A stretch of DNA of 64,000 nucleotides from Tsuneonella dongtanensis (GCF_001698205.1 NZ_CP016591.1:434001-498000); one strand, 5' to 3'. Shown: positions 42,727-52,272, counted from the first letter of the stretch. Numbers and translations are program-made. Notes: generated by a model from the sequence alone, not told the origin.

Positions 42727-44930
42727 AGGAACTTCTCCCATTTGAGGACGGGCAGGATCGACGCGTAGTCGTCGGTCCACAGCGGGTGGTCCGTACGCTC
42801 GAGCTCGTCCCAGGTCGCTGGATTGGAATCCTGCAGGGCCGTCAGCCGCGCCGGGTCGCGCGCCATCGCGATCCACATGGAACTGGTGCGTGGTGGCTTC
42901 GCCCCACGATCGTGACGGCGGATTGCCGTGAGCCCGTTCGCCCGCGCCGCCGCATCCAGCGCGGGAACGAGGTCGATGTAACGGTTGGAAATGTGCACCA
43001 ACAGCAGCCCGTCGGGCGCCAATGACCGCAGGTATACCTTGAATGCCTCGTCGGTCAGAAGGTGGAGCGGGACTGCATCGGAAGAGAAGGCGTCGATCGC
43101 AAGCAAGTCGTAAGTGCCCGCCGGCGCCTTCTCCAGTTCGAGCCGCGCATCGCCTATCACCATCCTTGCATCGGGCGTGCATTTCTCGACGAACGTGAAC
43201 TGCCCGCCTTGCGAGTAGGCGAGCACCGCGGGGTCGATTTCGTAGAAGGTCCAGTCCTGTCCCGGCTTTCGGTAACAGGCGAGCGTTCCGACCCCTAGCC
43301 CGACGATCCCGATGTTCGCCCCCTTGCCGAGGAGCGCATCCCCGGCTCCGAGCGCAAGTCCGATTCCGGAAGATCGTCCGTAATACGTGGTCGGTTGCAG
43401 TTCGAGCCCCGGTTTGCGCAACTGGACCCCATGCAACGTCGTTCCGTGGGCGAGCGTGCGCGCAGCGTCGTCGATGTCTCGCACCGTATAGACCCCGAAA
43501 TAGCTGCGCGTCCGCTCGCCGGCGAGCGACGTCCGAAGCGACTGCATTCCGCCAAGCGCCAGCATCGCCAGCGCCAGGATTGCGGCGAATGCAGGTCGCC
43601 AGCGCACGACCAGCAGGGCGAGGATCACCACAAGTGCCAGCAGGCCCTGCACGACGAGCGGCGACTGCGGGCTGGCAACCATTGCCCGGGAAAGTGCGGC
43701 AATCGCCAGCAACGCGAGCGCAAAGGAAGCCGCCATCGCAACCCGCGTGCGCGACGCGCTCCATCCCAGCCGCTCGCTCCAACGTGCATAGGCAGGCAGC
43801 GGCACCAACAGCGATGCGGCCACGATCAGCAGCGGGTGCTCCCAGGTCCAGTCGAACACCACAGGCGCGAAGAGCGCCGTGATGGCGCCGCCGAGCACTC
43901 CGCCCGCCGACATGACGAGGTAGAACAGCGTCAGCTTGGCCGGGCTCGGTCGGGTTTCGTAGAGTCGCCCATGCAGCGCTACCGCCACCACGAACAGCAG
44001 CGCCACGCTGACGAGCGCCGCCGGTACCGAGCCCTGTGCGGACAGCAGGATGGTAATCGAGCCGAGGACCATGGTCAGCGCCGCGGCGTGCCGGGCAAAG
44101 CCATTCGCAAGGCCGCGATTTTCCGCAAAAGCGATCGAGAACGAGAGCAGGTAAAGGCCCAGAGGGATAACCCAGAGCAGCGGCATCGCGACGATGTCGG
44201 TCGTCAGGTAGGTCGTCGTCGACAACATCAGCCCCGAAGGGACCGCGGCCAGACACACCCACAGGGCAATACGGCGCCAGCCGATTTCTTCGGACGATTG
44301 TTCCGGCGATGCACTGGTCGTCTCGCTGGTCGACGGTTCGGCCTTGGGCAACGCGCGCGCGGTGAAGATGACGAGCACGAGCAGCGCGACATAGCCGACG
44401 GTCCACACGCCGCTTTGCCGGGCGATGGGAAGCAGCGGCTCGGCCACAAGCGGGTAAGCGATGAGGCCGGCAAAGCTGCCCAGATTGCTCGCCGCATAGA
44501 GGGGATAGGGATCGTCGGCTTGAGGGTCCGCGGCGTACCATCGCTGCATGAGCGGCGCCTGGGCCGACACCGCGAAGAACAGCGGGCCGATGGTTGCGAG
44601 AAACAGTAACGGCACCCACAATACCTCCGCGCCCGGAGCCGCGGGCGGCAGCTCGGCGAGCGCGATCGGCAGGGTAAGTGCGGCAAGCCCGAGCACGACG
44701 ATATGGACGATCGCCTGTTTCTTCAGCGCCAGTCGCCCGAGGAGGTGCGCATAGGCATACCCCCCGAGCAGCAACGCCTGATAGACCAGCATCGCGCTGT
44801 TCCAGACGTTGGGTGCACCGCCGAGCCGCGGCAGCGCCATGCGCGCGACCATTGGCTGGACGAGGAAAAGCAGGAAGCTGCCGAGGAGAATGGTGGCGAT
44901 GAACAGTCGCCGCCGCGCGGAACGGCTCAC
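42723..44930 (-). CDS. Fused MFS-like membrane protein / spermidine synthase-like domain
   Basis: The 735-residue protein joins an N-terminal half with about 12 to 14 membrane helices (RRRLFIATILLGSFLLFLVQP onward) to a C-terminal cytoplasmic spermidine-synthase-like Rossmann domain (IGIVGLGVGTLACY as the SAM/dcSAM loop, FYEIDPAVLAY, ARLELEK, DLLAIDAFSSDAVP). Fused proteins of this type are widespread, but their product is not established; aminopropyl transfer is possible. The start is GTG at 44930, overlapping the GNAT stop (GTGA). It is the third gene of the hemB operon. Residue-level catalytic acids seem present, including the DAFSSD segment. Confidence 0.85.
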   Translation of the reverse strand: MSRSARRRLFIATILLGSFLLFLVQPMVARMALPRLGGAPNVWNSAMLVYQALLLGGYAYAHLLGRLALKKQAIVHIVVLGLAALTLPIALAELPPAAPGAEVLWVPLLFLATIGPLFFAVSAQAPLMQRWYAADPQADDPYPLYAASNLGSFAGLIAYPLVAEPLLPIARQSGVWTVGYVALLVLVIFTARALPKAEPSTSETTSASPEQSSEEIGWRRIALWVCLAAVPSGLMLSTTTYLTTDIVAMPLLWVIPLGLYLLSFSIAFAENRGLANGFARHAAALTMVLGSITILLSAQGSVPAALVSVALLFVVAVALHGRLYETRPSPAKLTLFYLVMSAGGVLGGAITALFAPVVFDWTWEHPLLIVAASLLVPLPAYARWSERLGWSASRTRVAMAASFALALLAIAALSRAMVASPQSPLVVQGLLALVVILALLVVRWRPAFAAILALAMLALGGMQSLRTSLAGERTRSYFGVYTVRDIDDAARTLAHGTTLHGVQLRKPGLELQPTTYYGRSSGIGLALGAGDALLGKGANIGIVGLGVGTLACYRKPGQDWTFYEIDPAVLAYSQGGQFTFVEKCTPDARMVIGDARLELEKAPAGTYDLLAIDAFSSDAVPLHLLTDEAFKVYLRSLAPDGLLLVHISNRYIDLVPALDAAARANGLTAIRRHDRGAKPPRTSSMWIAMARDPARLTALQDSNPATWDELERTDHPLWTDDYASILPVLKWEKFL

Positions 44931-45457
44931 CGCGCCGCGTCCAGCGCATAGATCACGTGTCGCCGGAGCGGGCTTTCCACCGGCACCCTGTAGTGATCGA
45001 AGTCGCATCCATCCTGATATGTCATGCCGAGCTTCTCCATCAGTGCACGGCTCCTTTGATTTGTTACGGCCGTGATCGCCACGACGCGTTCGCCGGGCCG
45101 ATTGGCGGCGATCCATTCAAGCGTCGCGGCTGCCGCTTCGTGGGCATAGCCCTTGCGCCAGCAATCGCGCGCCACTCGCCAACCCACTTCGAGCTCACCT
45201 TCGATCTCCGGGGCATGCGCGCGGATCACGCCGGTAAAGCCGATCACGCGCGCATCCTCCTTGCGTTCCATGGCCCAGAACGTGTGGCCGGTCTGCCGGC
45301 TGCGTTCCTGAAGGACTTCGATGAGCGCGGCCGTCTGGCCCCGGTCCATCACCGGCCCGAGGAATTCCATCGTTTCGGGATCGGAGCAGACGCGCAGGAA
45401 ATCGTCGACGTCCTCGTCGCGCCAGTCGCGCAGGACCAGCCGTTCGGTTTCGATCAT
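44927..45457 (-). CDS. GNAT N-acetyltransferase (RimJ/RimL type)
   Basis: The 176-residue protein starts MIETERLVLRDWRDEDVDDF, the usual RimJ/RimL opening, and has WRVARDCWRKGYAHEAAAA as the acetyl-CoA loop and TNQRSRALMEKLGM as the C-terminal helix. Substrate is unknown. Its ATG overlaps the hemB stop by 4 bases, and its stop overlaps the next gene's GTG, so it is the second gene of the operon. Confidence 0.87.
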   Translation of the reverse strand: MIETERLVLRDWRDEDVDDFLRVCSDPETMEFLGPVMDRGQTAALIEVLQERSRQTGHTFWAMERKEDARVIGFTGVIRAHAPEIEGELEVGWRVARDCWRKGYAHEAAAATLEWIAANRPGERVVAITAVTNQRSRALMEKLGMTYQDGCDFDHYRVPVESPLRRHVIYALDAAR

Positions 45458-46449
45458 GCGCCGAGCAGCCGCGCGGCGTGCGCGGCATGATAGGTCAGCA
45501 CGCCCGCGCAGCCGGCGCGTTTGAAGGCCATGAGCGTCTCGAGCACGAGCGCATCGCGGTCCCCCGCGCCGGCCGCTGCGGCCGCCTCGATCATCGCGTA
45601 TTCGCCGCTCACCTGGTACGCGAAGACCGGCACCTCGAACCGTTCCTTCACCCGCCGCACGATGTCGAGATAGGGCAGGCCCGGCTTGACCATCACGCTG
45701 TCGGCCCCTTCGGCAAGGTCGAGCGCAACCTCGCGCAGCGCTTCCTCGGCATTCGCCGGGTCCATCTGGTAGCTCTTCTTGTCGCCCTTCAGCAGCCCGC
45801 CGGAACCGACCGCATCGCGGAACGGGCCGTAGAACGCGCTCGCGTACTTTGCCGCATAGGCCATGATCTGGACGTTGGGATGCCCGTTCATTTCGAGCGC
45901 CATGCGGATCGCGCGGACCCTGCCGTCCATCATGTCCGAAGGGGCGATCACGTCGGCGCCCGCATTCGCCTGGTTGATCGCCTGGTCGACGAGCACCGCG
46001 ACGGTATCGTCGTTGACGACGTAACCGCTCTCGTCGAGCAGCCCGTCCTGGCCGTGGCTGGTATAAGGATCGAGCGCCACGTCGGTCAGGACGCCGATAT
46101 CGCTGCCGCACGCATCCTTGATGGCCTTGATTGCGCGGCACATCAGGTTGTCGGGGTTGAGCGCCTCTCCCCCGTCATCGCTGCGACGATCGGACGGCGT
46201 ATTGGGGAACAGGGCGATGCAGGGAATGCCCAGCGACTGCGCTTCCCTGGCGCGGGCGGCGATTCCATCGACCGACCAGCGCGATACGCCGGGAAGCGAT
46301 CCGATCGGCTCCTCCACGCCCGAACCCTCGGTGACGAACAGCGGCCAGATGAGATCGCTGGGCGTAAGCACCGTTTCGCGGTGGAGGGCACGGCTCCACG
46401 CACTCGCGCGCGTGCGCCGCAGGCGGAGGTTGGGATAGGCGGCGGTCAT
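45454..46449 (-). CDS. hemB: Porphobilinogen synthase (delta-aminolevulinic acid dehydratase)
   Basis: The 331-residue enzyme condenses two molecules of 5-aminolevulinate in haem synthesis. It has the Schiff-base lysines in AYAAKYASAFYGPFR and VMVKPGLPYLDIV, the FPLF-like LIWPLFVTEG segment near the N-terminus, and LDPYTSHGQDG. The DVALDPYTSHGQDG segment lacks the cysteine-rich zinc site, fitting a magnesium-dependent enzyme. It heads a four-gene unit with 4-base overlaps. The M23 peptidase gene ends 43 bases upstream. Confidence 0.95.
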   Translation of the reverse strand: MTAAYPNLRLRRTRASAWSRALHRETVLTPSDLIWPLFVTEGSGVEEPIGSLPGVSRWSVDGIAARAREAQSLGIPCIALFPNTPSDRRSDDGGEALNPDNLMCRAIKAIKDACGSDIGVLTDVALDPYTSHGQDGLLDESGYVVNDDTVAVLVDQAINQANAGADVIAPSDMMDGRVRAIRMALEMNGHPNVQIMAYAAKYASAFYGPFRDAVGSGGLLKGDKKSYQMDPANAEEALREVALDLAEGADSVMVKPGLPYLDIVRRVKERFEVPVFAYQVSGEYAMIEAAAAAGAGDRDALVLETLMAFKRAGCAGVLTYHAAHAARLLGA

Positions 46450-46492
46450 CGCTTGCGCTGTTGCCGCAATGCTCGGTTCAGCGCAATCGCGG

Positions 46493-48133
46493 TCAGATCG
46501 AAGTCGTGGCCGGGTCGACCCGGTCGATTTCCCGCAAGGGCTCTTCCGATCGCACTTCGGAGGCGGTCGGGGCTAGGTCGGTGAGGGCTGCGCCAGCTTC
46601 GACGGTTTTCAGCTGGGCAAGTACCTCGCGGAAACGCCGCAGGTTCTCGCCGGAAAGCAGCGCGCGCGTGACGAACTGGATCGAGCCGGGATCGACGGCG
46701 CGGCCATTGCGGTACATCTCGTAGTGCAAGTGCGGGCCGGTCGAGAGACCGGTCGAGCCGACGTAGCCGATCACCTGCCCCCGGCGCACGCCTTGTCCGG
46801 GCGAAACAGCCATCCGGCTCATATGGCAATAGCGGGTCTGGATACCTCCCGCGTGATTGACGCGGACCGCATTGCCGCACCCACCCGCGCGCCCTGCCGA
46901 TGCCACGACGCCGTCGGTCACGGCCACGATCGGAGTGCCGTATCCCGCCTTGAAATCCATCCCCGCATGACGACGGAAATAGCCCAGGATCGGGTGCCGC
47001 CGCATTCCGAAGCGCGAGGTCACCGCACCGGGCACCGGCGCGAGAAGCCCCGTGCGTTGCTCGCCCACGCCCGATGCTTCGTAGAACCGCCCGTCACTGC
47101 CCCAGCGCATGAGCTGGGTCTTCGGCTTTCCGCCCCGGTCTATGCCGGCATAGAGCAGCTGGCCCGCCTGGCGTTCGCCGGTCGCGGCACGCTTGTAGGA
47201 CAGGATCATGTCGAAGGTGTCGGTCGGCCGGACGCCCGAATCGAGGTCGATCTGGTCGCCAAGGGCCTTGAGGTACTGCTGCACCGCGCTCGCCGGCGCG
47301 CCCGCCGCGCGCATCGAGCGATAGAGGCTGTTGCCGGCGACACCGCGGATCCGCAGCGGCGTGTTATCGACCCGGATCGTCTTGCGTTCGAGGGCGAGGC
47401 CGCCATCGTCACCGCGTTCGACCGCCAGCGCCAGGTCGAACCGTGCGCGGAACGCGAGCGCATCGAGCGGGCGGGCGGCGCCCGGTTCGGGCCGACGGCC
47501 AAGTGTAATGTCGATCTTCGTGCCGGGCTCGATCTCGTCGAGCGGCATGACCTGCGCGACGAGGCCGGCGGCGCGCGAGAGGTCGGCCCCGCCGATTCCG
47601 GCACGCTGGAGCATCCGCGTGAAACTGTCGCCACTGGCCAGCGTCGCGGTGACCTGGATCGAAGGTCGCTCGGGCGCGGCCTTCAGTTTCACCACCTTGG
47701 CCGTCGCGCCCATCTGTCGCCCGCTGTCCGCACCGAGAGCGAGGGGCATAATCATCTGGCTGCGGAATTCGTCGCGAACGGAATCGTCGACGCGGGTCGC
47801 CGGTGCGGCCTCGAGCGGGGCGAAGCCGGGCCAGAATGCCAGGCTGAATGCGGTCAGGCCGAGGAAGGTGCCGAGCCCGCGGAACCAGCGGCGGCTGCCG
47901 ATGGCTTCGGCAAGGTCGGGAGCGAGGTCTACCTCTGCAAGCCGTTCCTCCGCCCGCCAGCGCAGCGCGTCCCACCGTTCGGCAAACCCGCGCACCCGGC
48001 GCAGGACCTGCGGCGCGTTCTCACGTTCGATCTGGGCATGCGTCAGCGCCGCGGCGCGCCAGCCCGGCACTCCGTCGGCGGGGCCATGCCCCGACGCCTC
48101 AGATTCGCGCGGTTGAAACAACGCGCCCTCCAC
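46493..48133 (-). CDS. Large M23 family metallopeptidase
   Basis: The 546-residue protein has a cytoplasmic N-terminus, a single membrane helix near 85-105 (FLGLTAFSLAFWPGFAPLE), a periplasmic part with a LysM/opacity-like region (SGDSFTRMLQRAGIGGADLSR) and a C-terminal LytM domain. Zinc ligands are in RRHAGMDFKAG and GPHLHYEMYRNG, so it should be active, unlike the EnvC-like protein in this window. It probably acts in wall growth or division as a MepM/YebA-type endopeptidase. It lies 43 bases from hemB on the same strand and only 31 bases from the divergent helicase start. Confidence 0.9.
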   Translation of the reverse strand: MEGALFQPRESEASGHGPADGVPGWRAAALTHAQIERENAPQVLRRVRGFAERWDALRWRAEERLAEVDLAPDLAEAIGSRRWFRGLGTFLGLTAFSLAFWPGFAPLEAAPATRVDDSVRDEFRSQMIMPLALGADSGRQMGATAKVVKLKAAPERPSIQVTATLASGDSFTRMLQRAGIGGADLSRAAGLVAQVMPLDEIEPGTKIDITLGRRPEPGAARPLDALAFRARFDLALAVERGDDGGLALERKTIRVDNTPLRIRGVAGNSLYRSMRAAGAPASAVQQYLKALGDQIDLDSGVRPTDTFDMILSYKRAATGERQAGQLLYAGIDRGGKPKTQLMRWGSDGRFYEASGVGEQRTGLLAPVPGAVTSRFGMRRHPILGYFRRHAGMDFKAGYGTPIVAVTDGVVASAGRAGGCGNAVRVNHAGGIQTRYCHMSRMAVSPGQGVRRGQVIGYVGSTGLSTGPHLHYEMYRNGRAVDPGSIQFVTRALLSGENLRRFREVLAQLKTVEAGAALTDLAPTASEVRSEEPLREIDRVDPATTSI

Positions 48134-48164
48134 TCAAACAGGCCGCGTTCGGAGATCCCTTCCG

Positions 48165-50795
48165 ATGCGACCCGGACCCGAACGGTCCCGTGCCCGCTTT
48201 TCCTGCCTGATTGAAGTTAACGCCGCCCTAAAATCGGACGATTGGAGTCTGGCGCGGGACGGGCTGTGGGTCGTGCGCGGCGACCGGTTGGCAGGCGGCG
48301 TGGCCGATGCCACATTGGCAGGCGTGACGATCAAGGCGGTCCTCGGGCCGACAAACACGGGCAAGACCCACCTCGCCATCGAGCGGATGTGCGGCCATTC
48401 CTCTGGCGCGATCGGCTTTCCGCTGCGCCTGCTGGCGCGCGAGGTCTATGACCGGGTCGTCGCGATCAAGGGCGAGAAGGCGGTCGCACTGATCACCGGC
48501 GAGGAGCGGATCGAGCCGAAGGATGCGCGCTATTTCTGCTGCACGGCAGAGGCCATGCCCCGAACGGGCGGGGGCCATGCCTTCGTCGCACTCGACGAAG
48601 CGCAACTCGCCGCAGACCGCGAGCGGGGGCATATCTTCACCGACCGGCTGCTGAATGCCCGCGGGCGCGAAGAGACGATGCTGCTCGGCTCCTCTACGCT
48701 CGAGCCGATGGTCCGCGCCCTGATCCCCAGGGCCGAGATCGTGACCCGCCCGCGCTTCTCCACGTTGCGCTATGCTGGCACGACCAAACTCAGCCGCCTG
48801 CCGCCGCGAAGCGCCGTCGTCGCGTTCTCGACCGAGCAGGTATATGCGGTTGCCGAGATGCTGCGCCGGTTCCGCGGAGGCGCGGCAGTGGTCATGGGCG
48901 GACTCTCCCCCGAAACGCGCAACAAGCAGGTCGCGCTCTTTCAATCGGGCGAGGTCGACTACATCGTCGCCACCGATGCGATCGGCATGGGGCTCAACCT
49001 CGACGTCCGCCACGTCGCGTTCGCGGGCCTCTCCAAATTCGACGGCGTGCGCCAGCGACGCCTCACCCCGGCCGAGATGGCACAGATCGCCGGGCGCGCG
49101 GGTCGGCACCAGACCGACGGGACCTTCGGGGCTTTGTCGGGCGCCGGCGCGAACTCTCCGGAATTCACCGACGAGGAAGTCTACGCGATCGAGGAGCATC
49201 GCTTCGCGCCGCTGACTTCGCTCTACTGGCGCGAGGCCGAGCCTCGATACGACACCCTGGCCGCGTTGATAGAGGACCTCGAGGCGCCACCCGGGGAACC
49301 CGGCCTCGTCCGTGCGCCCGAGGCGATCGACCTTGCAGTGCTGAAGCGCCTTGCCGAAGAGCCGCTGGCGGGCGACGTCACGACGCCCGGGCTCGTCCGG
49401 CGGTTCTGGGAGGTCTGCTCGCTACCCGACTTTCGCCAGAGCGGCGCGGATACCCATGCGCGTTTCGTCGCCCGGCTGTGGCAGGACTTGCGGCACGGGC
49501 ACCTGGGGGCCGACTACATGGCCGCGCGGATCGCGGAACTCGACCGGCCGCAGGGCGACATCGACACGTTGCAGGGCCGGATCGCCTCGATCCGGTCGTG
49601 GGCCTATATCGCGCAGCGTCCCGACTGGGTGCTCGCGCGCGACGAGATGGCCGCCCGCGCCCGCGCGGTGGAGGCGCGCCTGTCCGACGCGCTCCACGCG
49701 CGCCTGACCGAGCGTTTCGTCAACCGGAGGACAGCAATCCTTATGAAGAGCCTCGGCACCGATCCCGCCCTCCTGCCGGTCGCGCTGGCCGACGATGACG
49801 TCGTGACGGTCGAGGGCGAGGCGATCGGCCACCTCGAGGGCTTCCGGTTCGTGGTGGATCCGCTGGCCGACCATGCCGACCGGAAAATGCTGCTCGCCGC
49901 GGCGGAGAAGGCCTTGCCGCGCCTCCTCGCCCAGCGGGCACTGGCGCTGTCGGAAGACATGTCGGGGATCGAGCTATCGCATGGCCGGCTGCGGTGGCGC
50001 GGTCGCGAGCTCGCGGTGGTCGAGCGCGGCGCATCGGCGACGACGCTCAGGATCCTGCCGTCCCGCGACCTTGCGCCGATTCCCGAGGCAGAGCGCAAGC
50101 GCCTGGTCTCGGCCATCGAAGCGTGGCTCGCGGTGCAACTCTCTCCCCTCGCCCCATTGGCCAAGATCGAGCAGGCCGCACGCGATCCGGCGGCGGGAAG
50201 CGAAGCGCGCGCGCTTCTCCTGAACCTGGTCGCCGGGCACGGCGCGATGTCCCGCGAGCGGGTCGGTATCGAGCATCTTCCGCGGGAAGCGCGTCCGTAC
50301 CTGCGCCGTCTTGGCGTCGTCTTCGGGGCGCTCGACGTGTTTGCCCCGGCGCTGCTCAAGCCGGCCGCGCGGGCAGCCTTCGCGGCGGCCGGAATCGATC
50401 GCCGACCGCTCGCGGCACAAATGCCCTCTGTCCTGTCCTCGGCAAAGAATCTCCCTGCAGGTTACCGGTCCGCAGGCGAGCAGGCGGTTCGGGTCGATGT
50501 AGCCGACAAGCTCGTGCGGACGGCGCATGAAGCCCGGGTCGCGTCCAGGACGCGCAATTTCACGCTCGATCCCGCGCTTGCGGTTTCCACCGGATTGAGG
50601 GTCGAAAGCTGGGCGCGCCTGCTCGGAGCCGCGGGGTTCAAGGTCCAGCGCGGGCGAAAGCTCCCCACGGAGGCATTCGGACCGCCCACTCCCGACAGGT
50701 GGAGTTGGCGCCCGGCACGGCGGGGCGTTGCGCCGGTACAGGCCAAACCCCGCCAGGGCTCCGCCTTTGCCGCGCTCGCCGATCTCGCTTTGTGA
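48165..50795 (+). CDS. SUV3-like RNA helicase (superfamily 2)
   Basis: The 876-residue protein resembles mitochondrial SUV3 and its alphaproteobacterial homologues. Motif I is GPTNTGKTH (61-69), motif II DEAQ in VALDEAQLAA, and motif VI AQIAGRAGRHQTDG. The last third is unconserved and probably binds RNA. It likely unwinds RNA for turnover. ATG at 48165 has GGAGA upstream, but it leaves only 31 bases to the divergent peptidase gene; GTG at 48324 (just before TIKAVLGPTNTGKT) is a credible alternative start. The gene leads an operon with an S4 RNA-binding protein and ferredoxin. Confidence 0.83.
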   Translation: MRPGPERSRARFSCLIEVNAALKSDDWSLARDGLWVVRGDRLAGGVADATLAGVTIKAVLGPTNTGKTHLAIERMCGHSSGAIGFPLRLLAREVYDRVVAIKGEKAVALITGEERIEPKDARYFCCTAEAMPRTGGGHAFVALDEAQLAADRERGHIFTDRLLNARGREETMLLGSSTLEPMVRALIPRAEIVTRPRFSTLRYAGTTKLSRLPPRSAVVAFSTEQVYAVAEMLRRFRGGAAVVMGGLSPETRNKQVALFQSGEVDYIVATDAIGMGLNLDVRHVAFAGLSKFDGVRQRRLTPAEMAQIAGRAGRHQTDGTFGALSGAGANSPEFTDEEVYAIEEHRFAPLTSLYWREAEPRYDTLAALIEDLEAPPGEPGLVRAPEAIDLAVLKRLAEEPLAGDVTTPGLVRRFWEVCSLPDFRQSGADTHARFVARLWQDLRHGHLGADYMAARIAELDRPQGDIDTLQGRIASIRSWAYIAQRPDWVLARDEMAARARAVEARLSDALHARLTERFVNRRTAILMKSLGTDPALLPVALADDDVVTVEGEAIGHLEGFRFVVDPLADHADRKMLLAAAEKALPRLLAQRALALSEDMSGIELSHGRLRWRGRELAVVERGASATTLRILPSRDLAPIPEAERKRLVSAIEAWLAVQLSPLAPLAKIEQAARDPAAGSEARALLLNLVAGHGAMSRERVGIEHLPREARPYLRRLGVVFGALDVFAPALLKPAARAAFAAAGIDRRPLAAQMPSVLSSAKNLPAGYRSAGEQAVRVDVADKLVRTAHEARVASRTRNFTLDPALAVSTGLRVESWARLLGAAGFKVQRGRKLPTEAFGPPTPDRWSWRPARRGVAPVQAKPRQGSAFAALADLAL

Positions 50796-50805
50796 CGCCG
50801 ATCGC

Positions 50806-51117
50806 ATGAGGATCGACAAGCTCCTCTGGCAGCTCAGGCTCACCAAGACGCGGGCCCAGGCACAGGCGCTGGTCGCGACCGGTCACATCCGCCGCAACGG
50901 CAGCCGGGTTGCGCGCGCCAGCCAGGATGTCGGCGCAGGCGACACGCTGACCATTCCGCTTCCGTCCGGTGTGCGCGTGATCGAGGTTCTCGCCCTTCCC
51001 GTCCGGCGCGGACCCGCGGCAGAAGCGCAAGGTTGCTACCGCACGCTTGACCCGCAAGCGTTTCCCGCCATAGCTGCGACCGAACACGAAACGCCTGAAG
51101 GGGGCCAGCCGCAATGA
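50806..51117 (+). CDS. S4-domain RNA-binding protein (Hsp15-like)
   Basis: The 103-residue protein is a single S4 domain, [20 protein letters not shown], followed by [21 protein letters not shown], as in Hsp15/HslR which binds stalled 50S subunits with nascent chains. It lies 10 bases after the helicase stop, and its own stop overlaps the ferredoxin ATG. The C-terminal 25 residues are not conserved. The start was set at the ATG immediately before the S4 fold. Confidence 0.87.
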   Translation: MRIDKLLWQLRLTKTRAQAQALVATGHIRRNGSRVARASQDVGAGDTLTIPLPSGVRVIEVLALPVRRGPAAEAQGCYRTLDPQAFPAIAATEHETPEGGQPQ

Positions 51118-51452
51118 CCTACGTCGTCACCGACGCGTGCATCAAGTGCAAGTACACCGACTGCGTCGAGGTCTGCCCCGTCGATTGCTTCTACGAGGGC
51201 GAAACGATGCTGGTCATCAACCCCAGCGAGTGCATCGACTGCGGCGTGTGCGAGCCGGAATGCCCGGCCGAGGCGATCCTGCCCGATACCGAGGACGGGC
51301 TCGAGAAGTGGCTCGAACTCAACACCAAGTTCTCCGCCGAATGGCCGAACATCACCCAGAAGAAGGATCCGCCGGAAGACGCGGACGAGCACAAGGGTGA
51401 AGAAGGCAAGTTTGAAAAGTTCTTCACGCCGGAGCCCGGCGAAGGCGACTGA
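51114..51452 (+). CDS. fdxA: Ferredoxin, 7Fe type (FdxA)
   Basis: The 112-residue protein has two cluster-binding segments: [17 protein letters not shown] at the N-terminus (a 3Fe-4S site with the non-canonical spacing typical of FdxA) and [16 protein letters not shown] (a 4Fe-4S site). A charged C-terminal tail follows. It is an electron carrier of unknown partner. It is coupled to the S4 gene by an ATGA overlap and ends at a probable intrinsic terminator (51493-51516). Confidence 0.94.
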   Translation: MTYVVTDACIKCKYTDCVEVCPVDCFYEGETMLVINPSECIDCGVCEPECPAEAILPDTEDGLEKWLELNTKFSAEWPNITQKKDPPEDADEHKGEEGKFEKFFTPEPGEGD

Positions 51453-51492
51453 GGTCGCTAGCGAAGCCCGTTACGCCGCCGTTAGCCGTCCG

Positions 51493-51525
51493 AGTCCGCG
51501 CCGCGACGCGCGGACTAGAAATTTT
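51493..51525 (+). terminator. Probable intrinsic terminator of fdxA
   Basis: AGTCCGCGC (51493-51501) and GCGCGGACT (51508-51516) form a perfect 9-base stem with a six-base loop, followed by AGAAATTTT. The T tract starts 5 bases after the stem, weaker than ideal. It separates the helicase-S4-ferredoxin operon from carD. Confidence 0.55.
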
Positions 51526-51531
51526 GTTGCG

Positions 51532-51546
51532 ATTATGTTATATAAT
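51532..51546 (+). promoter_or_regulatory. Possible carD promoter -10 region
   Basis: An AT-rich island right after the fdxA terminator contains TATAAT (51541-51546), a perfect -10 hexamer. At 17 bases spacing the -35 would be GAAATT, which is poor, so an activator or an extended -10 may be needed. Transcription from here gives a carD leader of about 160 bases. Confidence 0.4.
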
Positions 51547-51710
51547 CCAACAAGCCCGCCGGTGAGCGATTCCCGACGGCTCAAGCGAACGGTCAGAAAG
51601 GCGCGAGCACACCAGCAAAACGACAGGATTCGACCCGACCGCGCGTATGCCCGGTCGCCAGGAAGTCTGTCGGTCTTGCCCGTGATCGTGTCCGCACGAA
51701 AGGAATTTTG

Positions 51711-52244
51711 ATGGCTTCCCAGGCCCCCGCCTTCGACGTCGGCGATTACGTGGTCTATCCGAAGCACGGTGTCGGCCGTGTGATCGAGCTCCAGAAGGAG
51801 GAGATCGCCGGAATGCAGCTCGAGCTGTACGTCCTGCGCTTCGAGAAGGAGCGGATGACGCTCCGCGTACCGATGAACAAGATCGAATCGATCGGCATGC
51901 GCAAGCTGTCGAGCGACAAGACGCTCAAGGAAGCGATGGAGACCCTGAAGGGCAAGCCCAAGGTGAAGCGCACCATGTGGTCGCGCCGCGCGCAGGAATA
52001 CGAAGCGAAGATCAACTCGGGCGACCTGGTGTCGATCGCCGAAGTGACGCGCGACCTGTTCCGCCCCGAAGACCAGCCCGAGCAGTCGTATTCGGAGCGC
52101 CAGATCTTCGAAGCAGCCTCCAGCCGTCTCGCCCGCGAGCTGGCGGCGATGGAAAAGACCGATGAGCCGGCGGCGCTCGGCAAGATCCTCGCCGTGCTGC
52201 GCGAACACGCGCCCCAGTACTACGAGAACACCGAAGAGGCCTGA
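51711..52244 (+). CDS. carD: CarD family transcriptional regulator
   Basis: The 177-residue protein has the N-terminal RNA-polymerase-interacting Tudor-like domain (FDVGDYVVYPKHGVGRV and following) and a helical DNA-binding C-terminus (TKDLFRPEDQPEQSYSERQ-like region, then an alpha-helical end). CarD binds the RNA polymerase beta subunit and stabilises open complexes at rRNA and other promoters. AAGGA lies 8 bases before ATG 51711; a TTG three bases upstream is a less likely start. A long leader precedes it and a strong terminator follows it, so it appears monocistronic. Confidence 0.92.
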   Translation: MASQAPAFDVGDYVVYPKHGVGRVIELQKEEIAGMQLELYVLRFEKERMTLRVPMNKIESIGMRKLSSDKTLKEAMETLKGKPKVKRTMWSRRAQEYEAKINSGDLVSIAEVTRDLFRPEDQPEQSYSERQIFEAASSRLARELAAMEKTDEPAALGKILAVLREHAPQYYENTEEA

Positions 52245-52272
52245 TTTCGACCGACGGTCGTTTCGAGCCGAC

